A stretch of 42,699 nt of DNA from Planctomycetota bacterium (GTDB lineage Bacteria; Planctomycetota; JAPUJT01), in contig JAPUJT010000124.1 in NCBI GenBank assembly GCA_027296055.1, positions 66,992 to 109,690 on the forward strand, in the 5' to 3' direction. A program made the position numbers and the translations under genes. Within the stretch, counting starts at the first letter, position 1, and every line of letters begins with the position of its first letter. Shown one piece after another: positions 31,712-40,803 of this stretch. The notes beneath the pieces were generated by a model that was given only the letters and a program-made list of their open reading frames with translations, searched no databases and was not told where the DNA came from.

Positions 31712-32637
31712 AGGGCGTTACGAAGACTCTTCTGTCTCACTCCCATCAGGTCGCCAAGTCTGCCAAGGCCCAATCGATACTGATCTGCGCCGATGCCTTC
31801 ACCGATCCTGAAGAGTTGATCGAGCTTACCGAGGGGAAGGGAACCGAGATCAAGATCGTCCGCGCCGGCGGTCCCTGGCCCAAGGCTGAAGATGGAGACC
31901 TCGACATCGATCTGCCGAGCATCGGCCTCACGCGCATGGGGCAGGTGAAGCTCGCCGTGCTGGTCTCGATCTCGAGGGGCGTCTTGAAGCAGAATGACAC
32001 CATCGTCTGCGTAGCAGGGCTGACCGGCTCAGGAATCCTGGACACGATGGTCGTCCTCGACCTCGCCAAGGAATTCGAGATGTTCAACACGAACCCCGCG
32101 ACGATCACGGAGGCGGTGGACGAGGCGGTCTTCGAGCGCGTCCTGGAGATTGCCGGGCGGCTGGCGCGGGAGGGTCGCGAGGGGAGACCGGTCGGCACCA
32201 CGTTCGTCCTCGGCGACTCGGATGCGGTCTCGAAGCACGTCCAGCAGATGATCCTGAACCCACTCGAAGGTCACCCTCGAAAGAGGCGGAACATCATGGA
32301 CATGGCTCTGGACGAGACGATCCGCGAGCTGTCGGCACTCGACGGGGCCTTCATCGTCGATCGTGAGGGAATCCTTCTCTCCGCCGGCACCTACCTCGAC
32401 GCCCCGGCCCAGGGCGTGGACCTCCGTCAGGGACTCGGGGCCCGACACTACTCGGCCGCCGCGATCACCAAAGCCACCAAGGCAGTGGCGATTGCCGTCT
32501 CTGAATCGTCTGGAGGTCTGACGGTCTTCAAGTCCGGGACCGTCCTGATCGAGATCGAGAAGCCGACGGAGCGCAGGAAACAAACGTCGGCCCGCCTGCC
32601 CCAGAGCCCGCCCGCGAAGCCATCGAAGGGAACGTAA
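31708..32637 (+). CDS. Diadenylate cyclase (DAC domain) with pyruvate-kinase-C-like N-terminus
   Basis: 309 residues. An N-terminal region (about 20-160) with VAGLTGSGILDTMVVLDL resembles the pyruvate kinase C-terminal-like domain of archaeal DacZ. It is followed by a DisA_N-type catalytic domain containing DGA (212-214, LDGAFIVD) and GARHYSAA (245-251), the family's metal- and ATP-binding motifs; RHR in DisA is RHY here. DAC enzymes join two ATP to c-di-AMP, a messenger for osmotic, envelope and DNA-damage signalling. ATG overlaps the previous stop. It ends 4 bases from the convergent molybdoenzyme gene. Confidence 0.85.
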   Translation: MKGVTKTLLSHSHQVAKSAKAQSILICADAFTDPEELIELTEGKGTEIKIVRAGGPWPKAEDGDLDIDLPSIGLTRMGQVKLAVLVSISRGVLKQNDTIVCVAGLTGSGILDTMVVLDLAKEFEMFNTNPATITEAVDEAVFERVLEIAGRLAREGREGRPVGTTFVLGDSDAVSKHVQQMILNPLEGHPRKRRNIMDMALDETIRELSALDGAFIVDREGILLSAGTYLDAPAQGVDLRQGLGARHYSAAAITKATKAVAIAVSESSGGLTVFKSGTVLIEIEKPTERRKQTSARLPQSPPAKPSKGT

Positions 32638-32641
32638 GAAG

Positions 32642-34834
32642 TCAGTCACCCGCCCGCTGGACGGTGACCATGGCGTTGTAGTCCGGCTCGCCGGAGATTG
32701 GATCCAGCCTCCGTGAGAGGAGGACGTTCGCCTCGGGCCAGTAGACCTGGAGCGTTCGGGCGCGGACAGGGCCGATCAGTACCCTGCACGAGAGGTGGCC
32801 GGTCTCGGACTCGAGCCGGACGCGATCCCCTTCCCTCAAGGACAGACGGTCGGCGTCTTCGGAATTCATGAAGACCGAGTCTCGCGCCGCCCCGCCGTGG
32901 AGGGGATCCTTGTTTCCGTAGGTCATACTGTTGAATTGCTTTCCCCGGCGAGTCGTCAGGGCGAACGAGCCCTCCGGGATCTTCTGATCCGGTAGGTCCT
33001 GCACCCAGAGGCGCGCCTTCCCGCCCGGCATCTTGGCGAACGCTCCTCCCTCGAAGAGTCGTTCTCCTCCCCACTGGAACTGATCGCCTTCCGCCTTGAG
33101 CTCGGCGATGCCCTTGTAGATCGGGATCGTCCGGTCCATCTCGTCGCGAATGTCCTGCGGGGACTCGTACGGAAAGATCGTTTTGCCCCGCGGGTGCACT
33201 GCCTTCGCGATCAGCACGGGAATCTCCCACTCCGGCTTCGCCTCACCGATCCGTCTCCCCGGGATTTCCGGAGAGAATCGGAGTCGGCGTTCCGTGCTCG
33301 TGCTCGTCCCGCCTCCCGGCGTCTCGTATCGGGTCGCCGCCGGCAGGATCAGGACCTCGGGGCCGGGAAGGAACATCGAGTTGTTGAGGACGATGTCCTG
33401 GTGGACCCGTGTCTTGATCCGACCGAGGGCTTCCCGCACGAAATCAGGATCGGGCAAGGTCTCGAACAGGTTTCCTCCGATGTTGTAGAGGAAGTCGATC
33501 TTCCCGTCGTGGGCCGCCTCGATCTGCAGCGGAGTGGGTAGCCCCTCCACCGATGGAACGGGCGCCCCCCAGATCTTCTCCCACTTCTTGGCCGTCTCCG
33601 GATTGATCGGGTCCCCGCCGGGGAACTTCGCCGGTCCGACGCCGCACTCCGACCCGCCCTGCACCCCCGAGTGTCCCCGGATCGGCATCACGCCACACTT
33701 CTCGCGCCCGATCATCCCGCGGGCAAGGGCGAGCGTGGCAATCGACCGTACGTTCTGCACTCCGAATCGGTGCTGTGTGAGGCCCATGCTGTAGACGAAG
33801 ACGGCCGTCTTCGCTTGCGAATAGAGCTTGGCGAACCGCTCCATCTCCGACCGTGGCAGACCCGAGCCTCTCTCGAGGCTATCGAAGGACATGGCCCCGA
33901 GCTTTTCGCGAAGCTCGTCGAGACCGGTCGCGTGACTCTTCAGGTAATCGTCGGCGAGCCCTCCCGTCTCGAGGAGGACCTTCAAGATGCCGTTCATGAA
34001 TGCGATGTCGCCTCCGATCGAGACCTGAAAGAAGTCATCCAGGATCTGCGTCCCGAAGACGGCGCTCGAGGGGATCGACGGCACCCAGTACCGCTCCAGA
34101 CCGGGCTCGCGGTACGGATTGATCAGGACCACACGAGTTCCCTGCTGCTTGGCGTAGTGCAGGTACTTCATCGTGACGGGCTGGTTGTTGGCGAGGTTCG
34201 TTCCCCACAGGACCATCAGGTCCGTGCCGATGAAGTCCTTGAGGGAGCAGTTCGGCGCGCCCACGCCGAAGACATCCTGGAGTCCGAAGACACTCGGGGC
34301 GTGGCAGAGTCGGGCGGCGTAATCGACATGCGGGCTCCCGAGCACTCGAGCCACCTTCTGGAAGACGTAATACGTCTCGTTCATCAGTCCGCGGGACGTG
34401 GCGAACCAGGCGGTCCTCTCACCGGTCGTCTCCCGCAGGCGGCTCTCGATCCGGGAGAGGGCATCGTCCCAGGAGATCCTGCGGAAGCCCTTGTCGCCGG
34501 CCTCACGGACCATCGGGAAGGGGATGCGTCCCAGCGAGCGGAGCTCTTCCTCGCGTTTGCCCTCCAGTCGGCCGGGGTCGTCGAACACGGCGAGATCGAG
34601 AGGGCCCATCGTGTTGAGCTTCAGCAGACGCAAGCGGGTGGTGCAGAGGTGGATCCCGTCCATCACGTTGTCCCGGAGACCGTACGGACCGAGCGAGCAT
34701 CCGTCACAGACCCCGTGCTTGAGGATACGCCAGGCGAAAGGAAGCTGACCCTTGTTCTCCCACAACGCGGCGAACATGTCGCGGAAATGCCGCGGCTTGC
34801 CTTTCACCCCGAGTCCAAAGGGAATCCATTTCAT
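32642..34834 (-). CDS. FdhF/YdeP-type molybdopterin oxidoreductase
   Basis: 730 residues. Cys43-x2-Cys46 and Cys64 near the N-terminus (GVCDGCSLGP, HLCTTRL) fit the reduced iron-sulfur motif of the YdeP group. Cys177 in the RLCHAPSV motif lies in the Mo-binding region, and the MGD-binding blocks follow (DLMVLWGTNLANNQPV; ILPAATRYETPGGGTS; the C-terminal domain with ALTTRRGKQFNSMTYG). YdeP-like proteins resemble formate dehydrogenase H, but their reaction is generally unknown; E. coli YdeP is linked to acid resistance. No export signal is seen. Minus strand, 68 bases after the fusion gene; possibly one unit with it. Confidence 0.82.
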   Translation of the reverse strand: MKWIPFGLGVKGKPRHFRDMFAALWENKGQLPFAWRILKHGVCDGCSLGPYGLRDNVMDGIHLCTTRLRLLKLNTMGPLDLAVFDDPGRLEGKREEELRSLGRIPFPMVREAGDKGFRRISWDDALSRIESRLRETTGERTAWFATSRGLMNETYYVFQKVARVLGSPHVDYAARLCHAPSVFGLQDVFGVGAPNCSLKDFIGTDLMVLWGTNLANNQPVTMKYLHYAKQQGTRVVLINPYREPGLERYWVPSIPSSAVFGTQILDDFFQVSIGGDIAFMNGILKVLLETGGLADDYLKSHATGLDELREKLGAMSFDSLERGSGLPRSEMERFAKLYSQAKTAVFVYSMGLTQHRFGVQNVRSIATLALARGMIGREKCGVMPIRGHSGVQGGSECGVGPAKFPGGDPINPETAKKWEKIWGAPVPSVEGLPTPLQIEAAHDGKIDFLYNIGGNLFETLPDPDFVREALGRIKTRVHQDIVLNNSMFLPGPEVLILPAATRYETPGGGTSTSTERRLRFSPEIPGRRIGEAKPEWEIPVLIAKAVHPRGKTIFPYESPQDIRDEMDRTIPIYKGIAELKAEGDQFQWGGERLFEGGAFAKMPGGKARLWVQDLPDQKIPEGSFALTTRRGKQFNSMTYGNKDPLHGGAARDSVFMNSEDADRLSLREGDRVRLESETGHLSCRVLIGPVRARTLQVYWPEANVLLSRRLDPISGEPDYNAMVTVQRAGD

Positions 34835-34902
34835 CGTGTGGCCACAATACTAAAATCCGCTTGCATGAGGAATGCCCCGACCGAGGGATCGGCCCACGAT
34901 CG

Positions 34903-36882
34903 TCATGTCAGGATGGTCACTCCGCGGGCAGGGATCACCTCCAGGGAGGGGTCCCGCAACCGGGCCGGCCGTCGGGCCCGAACCTTGAGAGTGTGGCCAA
35001 GGACCCAGACGGCAACGCCTCTCTTGCGCGCCTGCTCCGTGACTTGTCGACTGCCCCGGGCATTGAGAAACGACCCCTTGCCGTAGATCGCGTCGCAGCC
35101 GAGGACGACCGCGTCGGTGGCCGCCGGGAGTTCCCGGACCAGCGGGCTCGTGTCGACTCCCGAGAGGGCGAGCTTGCGGCGGAGCCTCCGGCCGTGGCCT
35201 CCAGGGTCATCGAGGATCGCCACGTGGACTCCCTTGCGGCGTCCCAGTCGCGAAAGAACGTCGGCCACGGCGCTGCTATAGGAATAAGTGGCGAAGCTCC
35301 GCGACCCACCAAGCCGCGCGATGGCCTTCTTGACCATTTGTTCGTGTCCCCGCGCCGCGAGGCGCTCCATCCGATCCACGAGACGCAGGAGACGCTGATG
35401 CAGATCTGTTCCGGCCCCGGCAAGCTCCTTCCGCAACGCGTCGACGAGGTTCTCCAGAGGAGCCATCGGGTGGCCCGACACGAGCGCCTCGCGAACGCCC
35501 TCCAGTTCCCTTTCGGCCGCCTCCGCGCCGACGGCTCCGTACTCGGAGAGCTCTCGGAGTAAGCGCGTCGCATCGCCAAAGATCTCCATTGCCCCTCTCC
35601 GAGGATCGCCGGCGATCCGCGCAGCTCGGTCGACAAACGTTCCCGCGGGCTTGCCCGCCGTAGACTGGCGAAGGCGGGCAAAGGCGCGCGAGAGGCCTGG
35701 CACCGTCGGGTACCGGTCCATCTCCTCCGGGTAGATCCAACAACCTTCCTCATTCTCCCAATCGAGACGGACGCGCCTCTTCCCCTTGACCTCGAAGAGA
35801 AAGGTGTAGATTTGCCAGTCTCTCTTGCGCTCGGGGGCGCGAAGCAAGAGAGGCTTGCCGCGCCTCTTCAGGACCAGGCTGGCGTCCGGAAGCCGCGTCT
35901 CCTCCCGGATCTCCCTGCGGGCGTCCTTCAACATCTGGTCTCGAATCCGGGACGGGGCGATGTGGCCCCCGAGGATGTCGGGAATCTTCGAGAGCGGCCA
36001 CTCGACGTACCCGCTCAGCGCCGCCCAGCTACCTCGATAAGAGCCGACTCGATCGCTCCTCTTGAGAATCAGGACCCGGCCACCGCGCGTAAGGAACGAG
36101 GTCACCACATCGGCCGGGGGCGGACGGGACCGGGAGTAGAGCCCCATCTCACGGCTGCAATAGACCACCTCGGCCGGGACCGCGTCGATGGGCGCCTCAC
36201 CCGCCCGCAGCGCCCCTCGGGCATCCGTGGAGGAGATCGATCGCATCTCGGGAGGGAGGGGGAGCGCCACGACGGCGGGGCGAAGACCGGTCTGGCCGAG
36301 ATCGTTCTGCCTGGGGGAGGTCCTAGGAAAGACGAAGAACGTCGCCGCGTCCACGAGCTTCTCGATCTCCCCATGCGGATCCTTGTAGAAACGGGGGTCG
36401 AGGAGCCGCTGCATCGTATCCTCTCCCACGACGAAGGAGATCCTGTCCCCGCTGAACCCCGACTTTCGACGGATCGCCTCGATCTTTTCCAGGAACCGGC
36501 CGTGACTGAATACCGCGAACCCGACGCGGGCCTCCTTGCGGAAGGCTACGACGCAGAGGGCGATCCGATCCGCCAGGGACAGGGCATGGCCGGTCTTGTC
36601 CACATTGTCGATGTCAAAGGCGATCACGAGGCTACGCCACCGTTCCTTCCGGATCGCGGTCCGAGCGATCTGCAGGTGCGCGCGGGTAGGTGGATCGAAG
36701 GAACCGGGGAAGAAGGCGTGCGGACCTCGAGACGACGGGGCGGGTATCGAGCTGCCGTCGGGTGGGAGATAGATGGATGGCCGACGGGCTCGACCAGGCA
36801 TCGCGGCGAGCCAGGTCCGCGCCTCTTGACGCGCCACCTCGAACGCCCGCACGAGCTGGCCAGTCGTACGAAGGGTCCGCAT
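34903..36882 (-). CDS. Three-domain fusion: NMN adenylyltransferase-like, Nudix, eIF2B-like
   Basis: 659 residues from ATG 36882, whose A is shared with the stop of cvpA (TAATG), so the start is well supported. Domain 1 (about 54-250) is a nucleotidyltransferase: FFPGSFDPPTRAHLQIA near 57-73 (HxGH-like signature, with His at 69) and SISSTDAR at 215-222 (the SxTxxR end motif of NadD-type enzymes). Domain 2 (about 257-405) is Nudix: REIREETRL (323-331) is the REUXEEXGU half of the box, with the GX5E half altered (Asp315 in place of Glu). Domain 3 (about 430-659) is eIF2B/ribose-1,5-bisphosphate isomerase-like: TYSYSSAVADVL (532-543), VLGCDAIYGKGSFLNARGS with Asp597. The Cys used for catalysis by MtnA/R15P isomerases is absent, which favours a ligand-binding role. 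Confidence 0.85.
   Translation of the reverse strand: MRTLRTTGQLVRAFEVARQEARTWLAAMPGRARRPSIYLPPDGSSIPAPSSRGPHAFFPGSFDPPTRAHLQIARTAIRKERWRSLVIAFDIDNVDKTGHALSLADRIALCVVAFRKEARVGFAVFSHGRFLEKIEAIRRKSGFSGDRISFVVGEDTMQRLLDPRFYKDPHGEIEKLVDAATFFVFPRTSPRQNDLGQTGLRPAVVALPLPPEMRSISSTDARGALRAGEAPIDAVPAEVVYCSREMGLYSRSRPPPADVVTSFLTRGGRVLILKRSDRVGSYRGSWAALSGYVEWPLSKIPDILGGHIAPSRIRDQMLKDARREIREETRLPDASLVLKRRGKPLLLRAPERKRDWQIYTFLFEVKGKRRVRLDWENEEGCWIYPEEMDRYPTVPGLSRAFARLRQSTAGKPAGTFVDRAARIAGDPRRGAMEIFGDATRLLRELSEYGAVGAEAAERELEGVREALVSGHPMAPLENLVDALRKELAGAGTDLHQRLLRLVDRMERLAARGHEQMVKKAIARLGGSRSFATYSYSSAVADVLSRLGRRKGVHVAILDDPGGHGRRLRRKLALSGVDTSPLVRELPAATDAVVLGCDAIYGKGSFLNARGSRQVTEQARKRGVAVWVLGHTLKVRARRPARLRDPSLEVIPARGVTILT
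35651..35681. repeat. Palindromic repeat inside the fusion gene's coding sequence
   Basis: TTGCCCGCC (35651-35659) and GGCGGGCAA (35673-35681) form a perfect 9-bp inverted repeat around 13 bases. The minus-strand reading (CCCGCCTTCGCC...CTAC...GGCGGGCA) shares both halves with the intergenic element at 8835-8865. In the protein it lies at about residues 400-412 (FARLRQSTAGKPAG), the linker between the Nudix and eIF2B-like domains, and keeps the frame. Confidence 0.7.
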
Positions 36883-37427
36883 TACTTTGGGGGTGGTGGA
36901 GAAGGATCCGCCTGGAAGTGACCCGGTGCGGCAGTCTCCTCTTTCGGACAAACTTGCCTGTGGAGGTCCTCTGGGAGGTAGGGGTGGAACATCTCCAGAA
37001 GAACGCTGAAGGGAGCTCCGACCTTGCTCTGGTCGAGGATTCGCTTCCGGGTCTCCCGAGGGGGAACGGCGAGGGCAAAGAGCACCAGGGAGCACAGGAT
37101 CACTCCCTTGAGCGCTCCCAGGACCGCTCCCATCTCCCGATCCCACGCCTTCAGCTTGTACTCGGCGATTTTTTCCTTCATCCGGAGCGCCAGAAGATAA
37201 CCGGCCAGGCCGACGACGGTGAAGATGGCGACCCAGGCCACGGAGCGGCCGAACGGGTTGGGCTGTTCCATCATGCGACGGGCGACCCACGGAGCGCCGC
37301 CCGTCGCGAGGAGGAAGGCGGCGGTGATGGAGATCATCTGCGCCATTTGCCAGGCGAAACCCTTCCAGGCGCCCAGGCTACCACAGGCTATGATCGCTAT
37401 GATCACGGAGATATCGATGACGCTCAT
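36882..37427 (-). CDS. CvpA family membrane protein
   Basis: 181 residues from ATG 37427, behind a perfect GGAGG five bases upstream (an in-frame start at 37457 has none). Four transmembrane segments: 4-22, 30-50, 62-82, 104-121. The opening MSVIDISVIIAIIACGSLGAWKGF (in part) and the Gly-rich second helix are CvpA/colicin V production features. CvpA is linked to envelope stress tolerance and purine-related regulons in proteobacteria. The stop is coupled to the fusion gene. A C-terminal tail is Pro-rich (DPSPPPPK). Confidence 0.85.
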   Translation of the reverse strand: MSVIDISVIIAIIACGSLGAWKGFAWQMAQMISITAAFLLATGGAPWVARRMMEQPNPFGRSVAWVAIFTVVGLAGYLLALRMKEKIAEYKLKAWDREMGAVLGALKGVILCSLVLFALAVPPRETRKRILDQSKVGAPFSVLLEMFHPYLPEDLHRQVCPKEETAAPGHFQADPSPPPPK

Positions 37428-37500
37428 TCCCACCTCCACACGGTCAAGAATTCCCATGATACGTCTCGCGCCGCCGTCCTGCAAATGGTGCGACCGTAGG

Positions 37501-37529
37501 TTGACAGAGGATCGGCGCGACGATACGAT
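37501..37529 (+). promoter_or_regulatory. Near-consensus promoter of frdABCD
   Basis: TTGACA (37501-37506), exactly 17 bases, then TACGAT (37524-37529). Transcription would begin near 37536, 30 bases ahead of the TTG start, with AAGGAG at 37550-37555. It is the best promoter match in the window. cvpA leaves on the other strand from 37427. Confidence 0.75.
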
Positions 37530-37565
37530 TCCCCTCCCCCTGTCCCCCTGAAGGAGTCCCCGTCC

Positions 37566-39275
37566 TTGGAACCAATCCGTCAGGATGTCCTGATCGTGGG
37601 AGGCGGTGCCGCGGGTCTTCGCGCGGCCATCGCCGCCTGTGAGGCGGACGACAAGGTCCGGATCGGCCTCGTCTCCAAGGTCTACCCGATGCGCAGTCAC
37701 ACCGTGTCGGCCGAGGGAGGGACGGCCGCCGTCCTCAAGGAAGGGGACAATCTCGATTCCCACGCATACGATACGATCAAGGGGAGCGACTTCCTCGCCG
37801 ACCAGGACGCGGTCGAGCTCTTCGTCAAGGAGGCCCCCGGCGAGGTGCTGCGCATGGAGCACTGGGGGTGTCCCTGGAGCCGAGATCCGGAGGGGAAGGT
37901 GGCGGTCCGGGCGTTCGGGGGGATGAGCGTCAAGCGGACGGTCTTCGCCTCGGACAAGACCGGTTTCCACATGCTGCACACCCTCTTCCAGACCACGCTG
38001 AAGTACGAGCAGATCACCCGGTACGACGAATGGTTCGTCACCACGCTTCTCGTCGATGATGGCAAGGTCTGCGGAGTCGTCGCCCTGGACATCAGGACGG
38101 GCGAGATGCACCCGCTTCTCGCCAAGGCGGTCATCCTGGCAACGGGTGGGGCGGGCCAGATCTTTCCTTTCACGACCAACGGATTCATCAAGACCGGGGA
38201 TGGCATGTCGCTCGCCTACCGCGCCGGCGTGCCGCTCAAGGACATGGAATTCGTCCAGTATCATCCGACGGGGCTGCCCGGCACCGGGATCCTGATCACG
38301 GAGGCCGCCCGGGGCGAGGGCGGGCACATGCTGAACAAGGACGGGGAACGGTATCTGAAGAAGTACGTGCCCAACAAGATCGAGCTGGGCCCCCGTGACA
38401 TCCTCTCTCGCGCCTTCATGAGCGAGCAGAAGGAGGGACGCACGTTCCAGGGTCCCTACGGAGATTACGTGCACCTCGACCTCCGACACCTCGGCGCCAA
38501 GGTGATCAACCGGAAGCTCCCCTTCGTGCGCGAGCTGGTACGATTGTACGTCGGGATCGATCCGATCAAGGAGCCGATCCCTGTCCGGCCCGTGGTGCAT
38601 TACATGATGGGGGGGGTCCACACCGACGTGACCGGGAAGGCGCCGATGGACGGTCTCTACGCGGCGGGTGAGGTGGCCTGTGTCACGATCAACGGGGCGA
38701 ACCGTCTCGGATCGAACTCCCTCACCGAGTGCCTCGTCTTCGGCGCCCGAGCGGGGAAGGCGGCGGCCGAGTGGGCCGCCGGCAAGGAGGACCCGCCCGC
38801 GGATCTCCTCGTCTCCAAGGCGGAGGAGGAGCGCCAGCGGATCGAGAAGGGTTATCTGCAGAAGGAGGGGGGGAAGGAGACGGTGGCGGGTCTCCGGGTC
38901 GAGCTCAAGAAGGTGATGGAAGCAGGCGCAGGCATCCATCGCGATGAAGCCGGACTGAAGGAGGCGTGCGAGAAGATCCGCTCGTTGAGGGCGCGCTTCG
39001 CCGACGTCCAGATCCAGGATCGGTCCCGTATCTTCAACACGGAGCTGACGATGGCCCTCGAGCTGGACGCGATGATCGATGTGGCCGAAGCCGTCGCCGC
39101 CGCCGCGCTGGCCCGAACGGAGTCGAGAGGCTCCCATAGCCGGAGCGATCACACGAAACGGGATGACGAGAACTTCCTGAAGCACTCGATGAGCTACAGG
39201 ACGCCGGAGGGCTGCCGGGTCGAGTACCTTCCCGCCACGATCACGCGCTGGAAGCCAGAGGAGAGGAAGTACTAG
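37566..39275 (+). CDS. frdA: Fumarate reductase/succinate dehydrogenase flavoprotein subunit
   Basis: 569 residues from TTG 37566 (AAGGAG nine bases upstream). FAD-binding [14 protein letters not shown] (11-24) and SHTVSAEGG with His45, the covalent FAD site. The active-site region runs through [40 protein letters not shown] and [24 protein letters not shown]. The C-terminus [18 protein letters not shown] (in part) looks more like E. coli FrdA than SdhA. The enzyme interconverts succinate and fumarate with membrane quinones. First gene of four with the E. coli-type order A-B-C-D. Confidence 0.95.
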   Translation: MEPIRQDVLIVGGGAAGLRAAIAACEADDKVRIGLVSKVYPMRSHTVSAEGGTAAVLKEGDNLDSHAYDTIKGSDFLADQDAVELFVKEAPGEVLRMEHWGCPWSRDPEGKVAVRAFGGMSVKRTVFASDKTGFHMLHTLFQTTLKYEQITRYDEWFVTTLLVDDGKVCGVVALDIRTGEMHPLLAKAVILATGGAGQIFPFTTNGFIKTGDGMSLAYRAGVPLKDMEFVQYHPTGLPGTGILITEAARGEGGHMLNKDGERYLKKYVPNKIELGPRDILSRAFMSEQKEGRTFQGPYGDYVHLDLRHLGAKVINRKLPFVRELVRLYVGIDPIKEPIPVRPVVHYMMGGVHTDVTGKAPMDGLYAAGEVACVTINGANRLGSNSLTECLVFGARAGKAAAEWAAGKEDPPADLLVSKAEEERQRIEKGYLQKEGGKETVAGLRVELKKVMEAGAGIHRDEAGLKEACEKIRSLRARFADVQIQDRSRIFNTELTMALELDAMIDVAEAVAAAALARTESRGSHSRSDHTKRDDENFLKHSMSYRTPEGCRVEYLPATITRWKPEERKY

Positions 39276-39280
39276 CGGTA

Positions 39281-40027
39281 ATGAGCGATAGAACGGCCAA
39301 GATCAGAGTGACGCGATTCCGACCGGAGGAGGAAGACGCCCCGACGGAGCAGACGTACGAGGTCCCCTTCAAGGAGGACTGGGTCGTCCTCGACGCCCTG
39401 AATTACATCAAGGATTACGTCGACGGGACCCTCTCCTTCCGCTGGTCGTGTCGCATGGGGGTTTGCGGCTCCTGTGGGATGATGGTCAACGGCACGCCGA
39501 AGCTCACCTGCTCCGCGTTCGTGAGGGATTACTATCCGGAGGAGATCGTCGTCGAGCCGCTGGCCCACTTCCCGATCATCCGGGACCTCGTCGTGGAAGT
39601 CGACGACTTCATGGACAAGCTCAAGGCCGTCAAGCCCTGGATCATTCGCAAGGAGGAGAAGCCCGTCGAGCAAGGGGAGTACCTGCAATCGGTGGCTCAG
39701 CTCGATTCCTATCGTCAGTTCAGCATGTGCATCAACTGCATGCTCTGCTACTCCGCCTGCCCCGTCTACGGGATGGACGACACGTTCATCGGTCCGGCGG
39801 CCATCGCCCTCGGATATCGCTACAACCTGGACAGCCGGGACGAAGGCGCGGCGGAGAGAACAGAGGTGATGCACTCGCATGACGGGGTCTGGGACTGCAC
39901 CTTTGTTGGCGAGTGTTCCGTCGTCTGCCCGAAGCACGTGGACCCGGCGGCGGCGATCCAGAGATCGAAGGTGGAGGCGACGAAGGAATACTTCCTCTCT
40001 TTCCTGATGCCCTGGAAGAAGAAATGA
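39281..40027 (+). CDS. frdB: Fumarate reductase/succinate dehydrogenase iron-sulfur subunit
   Basis: 248 residues. The plant-type 2Fe-2S domain has Cys57, Cys62, Cys65 and Cys77. The bacterial ferredoxin domain has Cys150, Cys153, Cys156, Cys160, Cys206, Cys212 and Cys216. Every position is shifted by about two from E. coli FrdB, so all three clusters (2Fe-2S, 4Fe-4S, 3Fe-4S) should form. It transfers electrons from FrdA to the quinone site. Starts 5 bases after frdA and overlaps frdC (ATGA). Confidence 0.95.
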   Translation: MSDRTAKIRVTRFRPEEEDAPTEQTYEVPFKEDWVVLDALNYIKDYVDGTLSFRWSCRMGVCGSCGMMVNGTPKLTCSAFVRDYYPEEIVVEPLAHFPIIRDLVVEVDDFMDKLKAVKPWIIRKEEKPVEQGEYLQSVAQLDSYRQFSMCINCMLCYSACPVYGMDDTFIGPAAIALGYRYNLDSRDEGAAERTEVMHSHDGVWDCTFVGECSVVCPKHVDPAAAIQRSKVEATKEYFLSFLMPWKKK

Positions 40028-40437
40028 CGACCGCGACGAAGAAAGCTCCCGCCAAGCCCTATCGTCGGGCGATGCCGGGCGACTGGTGGCTCAAGAACCC
40101 CCGCTATTTCTTCTTCATGATCCGCGAGCTCACCTCCGTCTTCGTCGCCCTGTTCGTCATCCTTCATCTGATCTACTTGATGATGATGGCCACGAAGGGG
40201 GCTGCGGGCCAGGCGCAGGCGCTCATCTCCTCACCATTCATGATCAACTTGCACGTCGTGATCCTGGTCTTCGCCCTGATCCACTCGATCAGCTGGCTGG
40301 CCCTGGTCGGAAGGCTCCAGGTCGTCCAGCTGGGAGAGAAGGTCGTGCCTCCTCGTTGGGTCACGGCGGGCGCGTTCGCAGGGTGGTTCGTCGTCTCCGC
40401 TGCCGTGGCGCTGTTTCTGACGATGGGGTCGGGATGA
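40024..40437 (+). CDS. frdC: Fumarate reductase membrane anchor subunit C
   Basis: 137 residues from ATG 40024, overlapping the frdB stop. Three transmembrane helices (about 35-56, 75-100, 112-132). The start [26 protein letters not shown] (in part) matches the E. coli FrdC pattern of KRKPYVRPMTSTWW followed by FYMLREGT. FrdC and FrdD hold the quinone site and, in the four-subunit type, no heme. Overlaps frdD (ATGA). Confidence 0.88.
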   Translation: MTTATKKAPAKPYRRAMPGDWWLKNPRYFFFMIRELTSVFVALFVILHLIYLMMMATKGAAGQAQALISSPFMINLHVVILVFALIHSISWLALVGRLQVVQLGEKVVPPRWVTAGAFAGWFVVSAAVALFLTMGSG

Positions 40438-40799
40438 AGAAGAAGAAGAAAGAGTCGAAGGAGCCGTTCTGGTGGGCTCTCTTTGCCGTGGGCGGTACGA
40501 TGGCGGCCATCTTCCTTCCCGTCCACATTTTCATTTTCGGAATCGCCGTCCCGATGGGCTGGATGGACCCTGAGATCGCATCGAAGGAGAACCTGCGTAA
40601 CCTCCTCGGCAATCCGATAGTGAAGATCTACCTGGTGGCGCTGATCGCCCTGCCTCTCTTCCATTGGGCCCACCGCTTCCGGTTCACCGTCCATGATCTG
40701 GGCCTGAGGGTCAGCCAGGATGCCGTCGCCTTCCTCTGCTACAGCACAGCCGTCCTGGGCTCCGTGGCCACCGTCCTGATCCTCCTCCTGATCCCATGA
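40434..40799 (+). CDS. frdD: Fumarate reductase membrane anchor subunit D
   Basis: 121 residues from ATG 40434, overlapping frdC. A start of nearly pure Lys ([10 protein letters not shown]) leads into the FrdD-like EPFWWALFAVGGTMAAIFLPVHIF (in part), matching E. coli FrdD (EPVFWGLFGAGGMWSAI). Three transmembrane helices, the second with LPLFHWAHRFRFTVHDL, which in E. coli is LPLWCGLHRMHHAMHDL. Its stop is 6 bases before the next gene. Confidence 0.88.
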   Translation: MKKKKKESKEPFWWALFAVGGTMAAIFLPVHIFIFGIAVPMGWMDPEIASKENLRNLLGNPIVKIYLVALIALPLFHWAHRFRFTVHDLGLRVSQDAVAFLCYSTAVLGSVATVLILLLIP

Positions 40800-40803
40800 T
40801 CCA

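Noticed and set aside
33671..35086. 471-codon plus-strand frame opposite the molybdoenzyme gene
   Set aside because: Antisense shadow in GC-rich DNA; composition is unlike a protein, there is no start signal, and the minus-strand gene is fully supported.
36882..39185. Long minus-strand open frame (767 codons) opposite frdA
   Set aside because: Only its last 181 codons (cvpA, with ribosome-binding site and membrane helices) are real. The rest is antisense to frdA and has no family features.
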